Below are positions 42,223-51,033 of a stretch of DNA of 64,000 nucleotides, piece by piece. This DNA is from [Actinomadura] parvosata subsp. kistnae (lineage in GTDB: Bacteria; Actinomycetota; Actinomycetes; Streptosporangiales; Streptosporangiaceae). The stretch covers positions 1,723,001-1,787,000 of the forward strand of contig NZ_OOHJ01000018.1 in the NCBI RefSeq assembly GCF_900323885.1, given 5' to 3'. The notes beneath the pieces were generated by a model. It saw only the letters and a program-made list of their open reading frames with translations. It did no database searches and was not told the DNA's origin. How positions within the stretch are numbered: position 1 is the stretch's first letter; each line of letters starts with the position of its first letter. A program made the position numbers and the translations under genes.

Positions 42223-42765
42223 TCAGTCGGGCTGCCGCCAGTACGCCGCAGAAGCGCTGCCGTGCTTGACCACCTGCGGCAGCGTCTCCTCCGCCGGCCA
42301 GATCTGCAGCAGGTAGTGATCGATGGGCCCGTTCGACAGGTCCGCGTCGTCGGTCGCGTCGTCCATCCCCCGCGCGTGGTACCGCAGCCGGTACCACCCG
42401 GGCCCGGCGGGCAGCTCGGGCAGCTCGTGCCCGGGCCCGCCCCACTCCCGCAGCTCGAACCTGCCGGACTCGGATTCGATGCTGATCTCCACGACGTCCT
42501 CGAAGCCTTCGACGTCCGCCCCGGGATCGCGGTCAGCCACCGCGACCGTGAAGTCGACCGTCCCGGTGTGCAGACCGGTGACGAGGAACGCGTCCCCGCC
42601 CTCGACGCGGACGATCCCCACAGGGTGGGTCGGGTGATCGTCCGGAATGCCCTCGGGGCCTTCGGCGTCGTCGGTGCAGTCGACCAGGTACGCCTGCCGG
42701 TAACTGACATGAAGGTCGATGTGGGTGGCGTGCACGGTGGCGGATAACCCGCTGGATTCGCTCAT
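42223..42765 (-). CDS. Hypothetical cytoplasmic protein
   Basis: 180 residues from the ATG at 42765. Acidic, with no signal or membrane segment. Beta-rich composition (VHATHIDLHVSYRQAYLVDC, GIVRVEGGDAFLVTGLHTGTVDFTVAV, FELREWGGPG, WYRLRYHARGMDDA, HYLLQIWPA). The recurring WYRLR-H-x-RG pattern resembles short immunity-like or DUF proteins seen near toxins, but I cannot assign a family. Confidence 0.6.
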   Translation of the reverse strand: MSESSGLSATVHATHIDLHVSYRQAYLVDCTDDAEGPEGIPDDHPTHPVGIVRVEGGDAFLVTGLHTGTVDFTVAVADRDPGADVEGFEDVVEISIESESGRFELREWGGPGHELPELPAGPGWYRLRYHARGMDDATDDADLSNGPIDHYLLQIWPAEETLPQVVKHGSASAAYWRQPD

Positions 42766-42808
42766 GACGGCAGAGCTTAGGGCAGGCGGCCGACAATCCG
42801 GGCGCCGC

Positions 42809-44632
42809 TCAGCCGGAGCTGACCGGCACGAAGCCCGTCCCCGCCCGGTAGTTGGGTGACTGGTGCCGGAAGTAGGTGTTGTAGACCTGGCAGTATCGCC
42901 CGCCCTTGGCCAGCAGCGTGGCGTGGTCGCCCTCCTCCACGATCTGCCCGTGGTCGAGCACGATGATGCGGTCGACGTGCTCGATCGTGGACAGCCGGTG
43001 GGCGATGACGATCGACGTGCGGCCGGCCAGCACCACGTCGAGCCCTTCCTGGATCTGTGCCTCGGTGAGCGGGTCGACGCTGGCGGTGGCCTCGTCGAGG
43101 ACGACGATCGCCGGGTCCTGGATGAGCAGCCGGGCCAGGGCGACGAGCTGGCGCTGCCCCATCGACAGGGCGCGGCCGTGCTCGCCGACGTCGGTCTCCA
43201 GGCCGCCGGGCAGGGCGTCGATCCAGTCGCCGCCGCCGACGGCCGACGCGGCGGCCAGCACCTCCTCGTCGGTGGCGTCGGGGCGCGGGTAGCGGATGTT
43301 GTCGGCGACGGTGCCGCTGAACAGGAACGGCGCCTGCGGCACGGCCCCGATCTGGCGCCGGTAGCTGCCCAGCTCAAGGGTGCGGATGTCGCGGCCGTCG
43401 ATGAGCAGCCGCCCGTCCTGGAACTCGTAGAAGCGGGTGATCAGCTTGCTGAGCGTGGACTTGCCGGCGCCGGTGTGCCCGACCAGCGCCACGCTCTCGC
43501 CGGCTTCGATGACGAGGTCGAAGCTCCGGAGTACGGGCTGCGCCGGGTCGTAACCGAAGGTCACGCTCTGGAACTCGATGCGGCCGGCCAGCCGCCCGGC
43601 CGGCTGGGCGTCGCTCTGCACGACCCGCGGCGGCGCGTCGATCAGCGCGAACACCCGCTCGGACGCCGACAGCCCCTGCTGGAACTGCGACCAGAACGCG
43701 GCGATGGACGTCAGCGGGAACCAGAAGAGCGACACGCCCTGGAGGAACAGGTACCAGTCGCCGGCCGACAGCCCGCCCGTGACGACGTTCGCGCCGCCGA
43801 GCTGGACGAGCGCGACCGTGGCGAGCCCGGCCACGAGGAAGAGCACGGGGAAGATGGCGGAGAAGACGAACCCCTGCCGCAGCGTCACCTGGTAGCTCTG
43901 CTGGTTGATGGGCCGGAACTCGTCGTAGACCTGCTGCTCCTGCCGGAAGTTCTTCGCGACGGCGATGCCGCCCATGGTCTCCTGGAGGTTGGCGTTGACG
44001 CGGCTCAGCGAGCGCTGGGCGCGCCGCGTGCTGAGCCGGGCCAGCCGCCGGAACAGCAGCGCCAGCCCCACCACGACCGGCACCACGAGCAGCGTCAGCA
44101 GGGCCAGCTCGACGCTGCGCGCGAACAGCAGCGCCGTCACGAAGCCGACCATCAGCACCTGGCTGATCAGGTCCATTGTGAGGGTGGAGACGGTGGCGAA
44201 GTCGTCGGTGTCGGACGTCACCCGGCTGACGATCCGGCCGGACGGCGTCTCGTCGTAGAAGGACAGGTCGCGCTCCAGCACCGCGTCGAACGCGTCTTCG
44301 CGCAGGCGCAGCACGACGTCGCCGGTGACCTTGGCGCTGTTCTTCTGCCGGACGTAGTTGAGGCCCCACGACAACACGCCGGTGGCCAGGATGCCCGCCG
44401 CCAGCAGCCAGCCGACCTCGCCGATGGTGCCGTCGGCGATGGCGTCGACGGCGAGGCTGCCGAGCGTGGGGATGACCGCCTGGGCCGCGGAGCCCAGCAC
44501 GATCATGGACGCCACCAGCACCATCGCGCCCAGCTTGGGCCGGAAGTACGACATGATCCGGCGCAGCAGGTCGCGGTCGTTGTAGGTGCGGTCGTAGTCT
44601 TCGGCGTCGAGGCCGTCCATGAGGAAGCCCAT
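42809..44632 (-). CDS. ABC exporter half-transporter, second subunit
   Basis: 607 residues: six-helix type I exporter domain (about 30-340), then the ATPase domain. Walker A GHTGAGKST, Walker B VVLDEATASVD with catalytic Glu, H-loop AHRLST, but a degenerate signature LSMGQ. The ATG overlaps the stop of the first subunit (ATGA). With the first subunit, which has an intact LSGGQ but Asp for the catalytic Glu, it should form a heterodimer with one consensus and one degenerate ATP site, as in many bacterial heterodimeric exporters. Lipid, drug or peptide export is typical. Confidence 0.92.
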   Translation of the reverse strand: MGFLMDGLDAEDYDRTYNDRDLLRRIMSYFRPKLGAMVLVASMIVLGSAAQAVIPTLGSLAVDAIADGTIGEVGWLLAAGILATGVLSWGLNYVRQKNSAKVTGDVVLRLREDAFDAVLERDLSFYDETPSGRIVSRVTSDTDDFATVSTLTMDLISQVLMVGFVTALLFARSVELALLTLLVVPVVVGLALLFRRLARLSTRRAQRSLSRVNANLQETMGGIAVAKNFRQEQQVYDEFRPINQQSYQVTLRQGFVFSAIFPVLFLVAGLATVALVQLGGANVVTGGLSAGDWYLFLQGVSLFWFPLTSIAAFWSQFQQGLSASERVFALIDAPPRVVQSDAQPAGRLAGRIEFQSVTFGYDPAQPVLRSFDLVIEAGESVALVGHTGAGKSTLSKLITRFYEFQDGRLLIDGRDIRTLELGSYRRQIGAVPQAPFLFSGTVADNIRYPRPDATDEEVLAAASAVGGGDWIDALPGGLETDVGEHGRALSMGQRQLVALARLLIQDPAIVVLDEATASVDPLTEAQIQEGLDVVLAGRTSIVIAHRLSTIEHVDRIIVLDHGQIVEEGDHATLLAKGGRYCQVYNTYFRHQSPNYRAGTGFVPVSSG

Positions 44633-46458
44633 CAGCGCACCCCTCCCTGCTCAGCGGCCAGGACCGGCTCACCGGCGAGGTCGGCCTCGTCGTAGTGGGC
44701 GAACACGCGCCGGTAGAGGCGGCTGCGCCCGATCAGCTCGTCGTGCGTGCCGAAGTCGGCCACCTGGCCGCGCCGCAGCAGCAGCACCTTGTCGGCCCAG
44801 CGGATCTGGGAGAGCCGGTGGGTGATGAGCAGGGTGGTGCGCCCTTCGAGGATGCGCCCGATGGCCTGCTGGATCCTGTCTTCGGTGGCGGAGTCGATGG
44901 CGCTGGTGGAGTCGTCGAGCACGAGGATGGCCGGGTCGGTCAGCAGCGCCCGCGCGATGGCCAACCGCTGCCGCTGCCCGCCGGACAGCGTGACGCCGCG
45001 CTCGCCGATCACCGTGTCGTAGCCGTCGTCGAGCTCGTCGATGAACTCGGCGGCCTGCGCGTCGCGCGCCGCCCGCTCCACCGCCTCGCGGTCGGCGCGC
45101 TGCCCCTTGCTGAAGGCGATGTTCTCGGCCACGGAGCGGGAGAACAGCACGATGTCCTGCTCGATCGTGGAGATCTGGGAGCGCAGCGAGTCGAGGTCCC
45201 ACTCGCGTACGTCGACGCCGTCGACGAGGATGCGCCCCGAGGTGACGTCGTAGATGCGCGGCACCAGCTTGGTCAGCGTGCTCTTGCCGGAGCCGGTCTC
45301 GCCGACGATCGCCACCGTCTCCCCCGGCCGCACCGTGAACGACACGCCGCGCAGCGCGGGCTCGCCGTCGTCGTCGTAGCCGAACGTGACGTCCTCGAAG
45401 ACGATCTCGCCGCTGATCGGCGCGGCGTGCCCGTCGGCACGCTGCTCGATCTCGCTGTCGGAGGTGATGATGCTGAGGATCCGGCGCGCGGACACGATGC
45501 CGATCTGGATCAGCGAGAACGTGAAGATGGACATCTGCGTCGGGAACCCGAGCATGCCCATGAGCCCCATGAACGCGACCAGCTCGCCGATCGTGATCGC
45601 CCCGACGCTCTGCAGGTAGAGGCCGTGCCACAGCCCCGCCGCCATGGCGAACGCGAACAGCAGCGTCGGCAGGTAGCGCGCCTGCACGAGCCCGTTGCGG
45701 ACGAACGAGTCGCGATAGCGCCGCGCGTTGGCGCGGAAGCGCAGCCGCTCCTGCGCCTCCTGCGCAGTCACCTTGATCACCTCGATGCCGCGCACGGCCT
45801 GGTTGAGCCCCGCGTTGAGCTCGCCGAACTCCTCCCGCATCCGCGTCGCGACCGGGTTGAGCTGCCGCATGTAGTGCCACAGCGCCACCACGAACACCAC
45901 CGCGAAGATCCCCGGCGCCAGCAGCAGCCGCGGATCGATGGCGGCGATGAAGAACAGCGGCACCAGCCCGGTCAGCCCCGAGTCGACGATGAGGTCGGCC
46001 CCGGGCGTGATCATGATGGAGAGCTGCCGGATGTCGTTCGCCGCGCGGGCCATCAGGTCGCCGACCCGCTGCCGGTTGTGGAAGGTCTGGCTCTTGCCCA
46101 GCAGGCTCACGTACAGCTCGTCACGCGCGTCGCGCTCCAGCCGCTTGGCCAGCACCTCGCTCGACAGCCGCGCCACCAGGTCGAACACCCCGCGCGCCAC
46201 CACGATCGCCAGCAACGCCCACGCGATCAGCCCGAGCGCGTCCATCGGCTCGCCCCGCACGCCCAGCACGGCGTCGAACGCGTCGCCGGTGAGCTGCGGC
46301 ACCAGCGCGTTGAGCACCACCATGACGACCGACCCGCCGAGGAAGCCGAGCAGGTGCAGCGGGTGACGGCGCAGGTGCGACCAGAGCCAGCGCGCGGGGC
46401 CGCGACGGTTGGTGCGCGGCCCGGCGACGGAGAACTCCGAGCCACTGGTGATCGACAT
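44632..46458 (-). CDS. ABC exporter half-transporter, first subunit
   Basis: 608 residues, same exporter architecture. Walker A GETGSGKST, intact signature LSGGQ, H-loop THRLSQ, but Walker B is LVLDDSTSAID with Asp where the catalytic Glu normally stands. The ATG at 46458 has AGGGG upstream. Divergent from the ECF sigma gene over about 120 bp, which could allow joint regulation. Confidence 0.92.
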   Translation of the reverse strand: MSITSGSEFSVAGPRTNRRGPARWLWSHLRRHPLHLLGFLGGSVVMVVLNALVPQLTGDAFDAVLGVRGEPMDALGLIAWALLAIVVARGVFDLVARLSSEVLAKRLERDARDELYVSLLGKSQTFHNRQRVGDLMARAANDIRQLSIMITPGADLIVDSGLTGLVPLFFIAAIDPRLLLAPGIFAVVFVVALWHYMRQLNPVATRMREEFGELNAGLNQAVRGIEVIKVTAQEAQERLRFRANARRYRDSFVRNGLVQARYLPTLLFAFAMAAGLWHGLYLQSVGAITIGELVAFMGLMGMLGFPTQMSIFTFSLIQIGIVSARRILSIITSDSEIEQRADGHAAPISGEIVFEDVTFGYDDDGEPALRGVSFTVRPGETVAIVGETGSGKSTLTKLVPRIYDVTSGRILVDGVDVREWDLDSLRSQISTIEQDIVLFSRSVAENIAFSKGQRADREAVERAARDAQAAEFIDELDDGYDTVIGERGVTLSGGQRQRLAIARALLTDPAILVLDDSTSAIDSATEDRIQQAIGRILEGRTTLLITHRLSQIRWADKVLLLRRGQVADFGTHDELIGRSRLYRRVFAHYDEADLAGEPVLAAEQGGVR

Positions 46459-46578
46459 GCTCAGGCCCCTTGCTAGGTGGAACCTGCTTTGTATCACCGG
46501 CCACCGACAGTTTTCGAACCCTTTTACGTGAGGGCGCGGCGCGAACCGGATCCCGCGCACGCGGCGATAGACAGAGAC

Positions 46579-47166
46579 GTGAGACCCTCCGACCTCTGGC
46601 GCAGGCGCGCGGCGGACCCGCCGGCCGTCGACCCGGACAGCACCGACGCCGAGCTGCTCGCCGCCGTGGCCGCGCGCAGCACCGCCGCGCTGCGCCTGCT
46701 CCACCAGCGCCACGCCCCGTGGCTGCGCGCCAGGCTGTCCAGGCGCTGCGCCGATCCGGACGTCGTGGACGACGCCTTGCAGGAGACGTTCCTGGCGGTG
46801 TGGCGATCGGCGGGCCGGTTCGACGGCGGAAATCCGGCGGGCTGGCTGTGGACGATCGCCGTCCGGCGGCTGATCTCCGCGTTGCGCGGCGGCGGCGCCC
46901 GCTGGATCGGCACCGGCGCCGACCCCGACGGGCACGCGGGCCAGGTGACCGGGTCCGCCGAGGAAGCCGTGCTGCTCGGCGTGGAGCACGGCGACCTCGG
47001 CACCGCACTGAACAGGCTCTCCCCCGAGCTGCGCGCGGTCATCGAGGCCACCGTCCTGGACGGCCTCACCACCAAGGAGGCGGCGCACCTGCTCGGCATC
47101 CCCGAAGGCACGGTCAAGTCCCGCGCGGCGCGGGCCAGGGCCCGGCTGCGCGAGGAGCTGTCATGA
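46579..47166 (+). CDS. ECF RNA polymerase sigma factor
   Basis: 195 residues from the GTG at 46579; earlier in-frame starts exist and the choice is uncertain. Region 2: LHQRHAPWLRARLSRRCADPDVVDDALQETFLAVWRSAGRFDGGNPAGWLWTIAVRRLI. Region 4: RLSPELRAVIEATVLDGLTTKEAAHLLGIPEGTVKSRAARARARLREEL. First gene of an operon with an anti-sigma-like membrane protein and an ABC transporter. Confidence 0.9.
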   Translation: MRPSDLWRRRAADPPAVDPDSTDAELLAAVAARSTAALRLLHQRHAPWLRARLSRRCADPDVVDDALQETFLAVWRSAGRFDGGNPAGWLWTIAVRRLISALRGGGARWIGTGADPDGHAGQVTGSAEEAVLLGVEHGDLGTALNRLSPELRAVIEATVLDGLTTKEAAHLLGIPEGTVKSRAARARARLREELS

Positions 47167-47207
47167 CGACCGCGCGTATCCGCCCTCTTGAGGAGCTGTC
47201 ATGACGA
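47152..47207. repeat. 18-bp direct repeat carrying stop, start and ribosome site, period 38 bp
   Basis: GAGGAGCTGTCATGACGA occurs at 47152-47169 and again at 47190-47207. Each copy contains GAGGAG and an overlapping ATGA. The first is the sigma stop; the second is the start of the anti-sigma-like gene. Confidence 0.92.
47163..47204 (+). CDS. 13-codon relay reading frame between sigma and anti-sigma-like genes
   Basis: ATG at 47163 overlaps the sigma stop (ATGA), reads MTTARIRPLEELS and stops at 47202-47204, overlapping the ATG of the next gene. It ends in the same EELS as the sigma factor because it is a product of the duplication. It could relay translational coupling; a functional peptide is doubtful. 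Confidence 0.4.
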   Translation: MTTARIRPLEELS

Positions 47208-47989
47208 ACTGGCACATTCCGGATGATCTGCGCGAACGCTACCTCGCGGGCACGCTGCCCCCCGCCCCCGCGATGTCCGTGGAGGCCCACCTCGAACGGT
47301 GCCCGGCCTGCCGGGCCGCCATCCCGTACGAGCGGGAATGGCTGGAGACGTCCTGGCAGCGGCTGGAGTCCCGGCTGGCGGGGCCCCGACCGAGCCCGGC
47401 CGAGCGGTTCCTGCGCCACGGCGGCGTCCCCGACCATCTCGCCCGGCTGGTGGCGGCCACGCCGACGATGAGCAGGGCCTGGCTGGCGGCGGTGGTGACC
47501 GCGCTGACGTTCGCGGTGCTGGCGGCGCGGGAGGCGCCCGAGCTGATGCCCGTGTTCCTGGTCATGGCCCCGGTGCTGCCGCTGGCGGGGATCGCGCTGG
47601 CGTACGGGCCGCGCGTCGATCCCGCGCACGAGCTCATGGCCGCCACGCCGATGGCCGGCCCCCGCCTGCTCCTGACCAGGGCGGTGACGGTGCTGGCGGT
47701 CGCGACCGCGCTGGCCGCGCTCGCCACGCCGCTGCTGCCCGCCCCGCCAGGATTGAGCGCCGCCTGGCTGCTGCCTTCGCTGGCGGCCAGTTCAGGGTGC
47801 CTGGCCCTGTCCCACCGGCTGCCCGTGCCGATCGCCGCGCTCGCCGTGGGCGGGCTGTGGCTGGCCATCGTCGGCACGGGCCTGCTCGTCAGCGGCCCGC
47901 TGGCCGCGTTCGGACCCCTGGCCCAGCTCGGCTACGCCGGGGTCGCCCTCCTGCTCATCCTCCGCATCCGTAAGGCGAGCGTTTCATGA
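47201..47989 (+). CDS. Zinc-finger anti-sigma-like membrane protein
   Basis: 262 residues. The N-terminal cytoplasmic domain has the ZAS/zf-HC2 motif H-x3-C-x2-C (HLERCPACRAA). Six membrane helices follow from about residue 92 (WLAAVVTALTFAVLAA onward), more than the single helix of simple anti-sigmas. Presumed to hold the sigma factor inactive. The stop overlaps the next ATG (ATGA). Confidence 0.82.
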   Translation: MTNWHIPDDLRERYLAGTLPPAPAMSVEAHLERCPACRAAIPYEREWLETSWQRLESRLAGPRPSPAERFLRHGGVPDHLARLVAATPTMSRAWLAAVVTALTFAVLAAREAPELMPVFLVMAPVLPLAGIALAYGPRVDPAHELMAATPMAGPRLLLTRAVTVLAVATALAALATPLLPAPPGLSAAWLLPSLAASSGCLALSHRLPVPIAALAVGGLWLAIVGTGLLVSGPLAAFGPLAQLGYAGVALLLILRIRKASVS

Positions 47990-48828
47990 TCCAGATCAAC
48001 GGCCTGACCAAGACGTACGGCGGCCGGCCCGCCCTCGACCACCTCGACCTCACCCTGCGCACCGGCGTCACCGGCCTGCTCGGCCCGAACGGCGCCGGCA
48101 AGACGACGCTGCTGCGCTGCCTGGCCACCACCCTGGCCCCCGACTCCGGCTCGGTCACCGCGTTCGGCCTGGACCCGGCGAGCCCCTCCCAGCGCACCGC
48201 GCTGCGCCGCCGCCTCGGCTACCTGCCGCAGGACCCGGGCTTCTACCCGCACTTCACCGCGTTCGACCTGGTGGACTACGTGGCCATCCTGAAAGAGCTG
48301 ACCGACCGCGAGCACCGGCACGCGGAGGTGCGCCGGGTGCTGGCCGAGGTGGACCTGACGGGGCAGGCCAGGACGAAGGTACGCAAGCTGTCGGGCGGCA
48401 TGCGGCAGCGGCTCGCGCTGGCCCAGGCCCTGCTGGGCGAGCCGGACCTGCTGATCCTCGACGAACCGACCGTGGGGCTCGATCCCGAGCAGCGGATGTC
48501 GTTCAGGGCGCTGGTCTCGCGGCTCGGTGAGAGCCGTGCGGTCGTGCTGTCCACGCACCAGACGGAGGACGTGGCGGCGCTGTGCGAGCGGGTGATCGTG
48601 CTGCGCGGCGGCCGGGCCGTCTTCGACGGCACGCCGGGCGAGCTGGCGCGGGTCGCGGACGGGCAGGTGTGGCTGTCGGCGGAGGCGCCGGCGACGTCCC
48701 GGATGTTCTGGCGCACGGCGGACGGCCGCTACCGGACGCTCGGCGACCGGCCGCCCGCCGCCGAGCAGGCGACGCCGGGGGTCGAGGACGGCTACCTGAT
48801 GCTGCTCGGAGAGGAGGTGGCGGCGTGA
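47986..48828 (+). CDS. ABC transporter ATP-binding protein
   Basis: 280 residues. Walker A GPNGAGKTT, signature LSGGMRQRL, Walker B LLILDEPTVGLD, H-loop STHQ. CcmA/drug-export-like ATPase. Coupled to both neighbours by 4-bp overlaps (ATGA, GTGA), partner of the permease encoded next. Confidence 0.93.
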   Translation: MIQINGLTKTYGGRPALDHLDLTLRTGVTGLLGPNGAGKTTLLRCLATTLAPDSGSVTAFGLDPASPSQRTALRRRLGYLPQDPGFYPHFTAFDLVDYVAILKELTDREHRHAEVRRVLAEVDLTGQARTKVRKLSGGMRQRLALAQALLGEPDLLILDEPTVGLDPEQRMSFRALVSRLGESRAVVLSTHQTEDVAALCERVIVLRGGRAVFDGTPGELARVADGQVWLSAEAPATSRMFWRTADGRYRTLGDRPPAAEQATPGVEDGYLMLLGEEVAA

Positions 48829-50297
48829 CATCAGGCGACGTGAGACCGACCGTGGACGCCCGGCGAGCCGGCGTGACGTGGGCGTTGTTCCTGTTCGAGA
48901 CCCGCAGGCTGGCCCGGCACCCTCTCGTGTGGGGCGCGACGGCGCTCGTGCTTGCCCTGCAGACCTACCTCGGCCACGACCGCCGGCCGCATCTGGGCGT
49001 GGACCCGGTGCACGCGACCGGCCTGTCCACCTGCCTGGGGGCGGTGGTGCTGATCGTGGCGAGCCTGGCCGCCTCGCGCGACGGCCGCCACGGGATGCCG
49101 GAGAGCCTGTCGGCCCTGCCGGGGCGGGCCGAGCACAGGACCCGGGCGATCCTGCTGGCCACGCCGCTCGTCGCCGGCCTGGCGGCGGCCGTGGCGGTCG
49201 GCGGGTACCTCGCGATCAGGGTGCTGAGCGGCCCGGTGGCGGGCCGGCTCGACGTGTGGGAGCCGCTGACCGCCGTGGCCGCCGCGATGCTGGCCGCCAC
49301 GCTGGGGGTGGCCGTCGGACGGTGGGCGCGGTGGCTGGTCGCGGGGCCGATGGTGGCGGCCGTGCTCGGCTACCTGATCTACACGAACCCGCAGCACGGC
49401 TCCGCCGGGTGGCTGCTGCCGGTGATGCAGGTGCACGAGGCCGACTGGGCGGACCGCCCGTCCGCCATCCACCTGCTGTACGTGCTCGCGCTCGCCGCCG
49501 GATGCGCGGCCGTCGCGGCGCTGCGGCACCGCGCCCGGCTCGTGCCCGCCCTGGCCCTGGTGGCGGCGCTGGCCGTCGCGGTGCCCGCGGGGGCCGCCGC
49601 GGCGTCGGAGCCGCCGACCCCGAGGCCGAAGCCCGGCCTGCAGACGATGGAGGACGTGGACCCTCGGGTGCGCGAGCGCTACTTCGGCCCCGACGCCTAC
49701 CGCTGCGAGCGGCGGCAGGGCATCACGTACTGCGCCTACCGGGGGTACGAGCCGTGGATCCCGCTGTGGGAGCAGGCCGTGCTCCCGGCGGCGAACGCGC
49801 TGCCCGCCACGCTGCGCGCCCGCGTACCCCGCGTCCAGCAGCTCACCAGTACCTGGATGCACGGCGCCGACCTCGACACCTTCATGATCCGCCCACCGAT
49901 GACGTGGGGCCACCCGGACCAGCGCGCGATCCTCGCGCGCGAGGTGGCGGTCTGGGCCACCGGCCTGCGCGGCGGACCGGCCCCGAGCCGGATGTGCGAC
50001 GCGGGCGGGCAGGCCCGCACGCTCGTGACGCTCTGGATCACCGGCCAGGTCTCGCCGCCCGAACTCCCTCGCGAGCACCATCTGGACGACAACCACGGCC
50101 AGCTCTTCCTGGCCAGATGGGGAGCCGCCGAGGTCGACTACGCCAAGCGCCTGCTCGCCGTCCCCGACGCCCGCGAGCGCGTGCACGCCCACTGGGCCAC
50201 GCTGACGAACCCCGCCACGACCATCGACCAGGCCCTCCCGCTGCTCGGCCTGCCCCGAACGCACGACACGCCCCAAGGAGCGAACCCATGTCCCTGA
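48825..50297 (+). CDS. ABC permease with extracytoplasmic C-terminal domain
   Basis: 490 residues from the GTG at 48825. About six membrane helices in the first 260 residues (WALFLFETRRLARHP, CLGAVVLIVASLAASR, ILLATPLVAGLAAAVAVGGYLAI, PALALVAALAVAVPAGAAAA). Then a soluble region of about 230 residues with a C-x(n)-C pair (DAYRCERRQGITYCAYRGYEPWIP) and helical sequence. Fusion of such a domain to an ABC-2 permease is unusual. Substrate unknown. Confidence 0.8.
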   Translation: MTSGDVRPTVDARRAGVTWALFLFETRRLARHPLVWGATALVLALQTYLGHDRRPHLGVDPVHATGLSTCLGAVVLIVASLAASRDGRHGMPESLSALPGRAEHRTRAILLATPLVAGLAAAVAVGGYLAIRVLSGPVAGRLDVWEPLTAVAAAMLAATLGVAVGRWARWLVAGPMVAAVLGYLIYTNPQHGSAGWLLPVMQVHEADWADRPSAIHLLYVLALAAGCAAVAALRHRARLVPALALVAALAVAVPAGAAAASEPPTPRPKPGLQTMEDVDPRVRERYFGPDAYRCERRQGITYCAYRGYEPWIPLWEQAVLPAANALPATLRARVPRVQQLTSTWMHGADLDTFMIRPPMTWGHPDQRAILAREVAVWATGLRGGPAPSRMCDAGGQARTLVTLWITGQVSPPELPREHHLDDNHGQLFLARWGAAEVDYAKRLLAVPDARERVHAHWATLTNPATTIDQALPLLGLPRTHDTPQGANPCP

Positions 50298-50965
50298 CCA
50301 TGCCCGCCGGGCTGGCGACGACCGTGCCCCGGACCAGGTGGCACGCGGCCGTCCTCCTGATCCGCCCACTCGCCAAGGCCATCGACTGGGGCCCGCTCGC
50401 CCTCGTCACGGCCTTCGTCGGCGGCCTGCTCTCCCTCACCCAGGCCGGGCAGCCGCTGTCCGGCCAGGACGCCCTGCTGCTCATGCGCGTCGCCGGCACC
50501 CTGCTCGGCTCGGCCGCCGCCTTCGCCCTGGTGGACGCCATGTCCGCCGACCTCGGCGCGGCGGCCGTCCCGCGCTGGGTGCGCCAGTCGCTGCGCTGCC
50601 TGCTGGCGGGGGGCGCGGCGGTGGCGATCTGGCTGGCCGCGTTCGCCTACGCCCTGACCCGGCTCCCCGACGGCGCCCTTTTCCCGGTCGGCGACCTGCT
50701 GATCGAGATGGCCGCCTGCCTGGGCATCGCCCTCGCGGCGGCGGCCACCGCCGTCCGCCACGCGCCCGGCCGCCAGGCCGCCATGGCCGCCGTGGTGGTG
50801 CAGCTCGGCCTGGTGCTCGCCACCATCCTGCTGCCGGACCAGGTCCGGCTCTGGCCGCCGACCTGCGGTTTCGGCTACTGGGACCAGGCGCACCAGCTCT
50901 GGCTGGCGCTGCTGCCGATCCCGTACGCGTGGCTCGCCCTGGCCCTCCGCGACCTACGCCGCTGA
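50288..50965 (+). CDS. ABC transporter-associated membrane protein
   Basis: 225 residues. AAGGAG precedes the ATG, which overlaps the permease end by 10 bp. About six helices (LALVTAFVGGLLSLT, LLMRVAGTLLGSAAAFALVDAM, AVAIWLAAFAYALT, AACLGIALAAAATAV, VVVQLGLVLATILLP, LALLPIPYAWLALALRDL). Probably a second transmembrane subunit of the same transporter. Confidence 0.75.
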   Translation: MSLTMPAGLATTVPRTRWHAAVLLIRPLAKAIDWGPLALVTAFVGGLLSLTQAGQPLSGQDALLLMRVAGTLLGSAAAFALVDAMSADLGAAAVPRWVRQSLRCLLAGGAAVAIWLAAFAYALTRLPDGALFPVGDLLIEMAACLGIALAAAATAVRHAPGRQAAMAAVVVQLGLVLATILLPDQVRLWPPTCGFGYWDQAHQLWLALLPIPYAWLALALRDLRR

Positions 50966-51033
50966 CCTGAGAGCAACGCCGCGACCTCGGCATCAGCGCC
51001 CCCGAGCCGGGGACCGGTGCCGCGGGCCCGGGA

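Noticed and set aside
44695..46476. A 593-codon open frame opposite the ABC exporter gene.
   Set aside because: Antisense to a gene with complete ABC motifs; its composition is that of a shadow frame.
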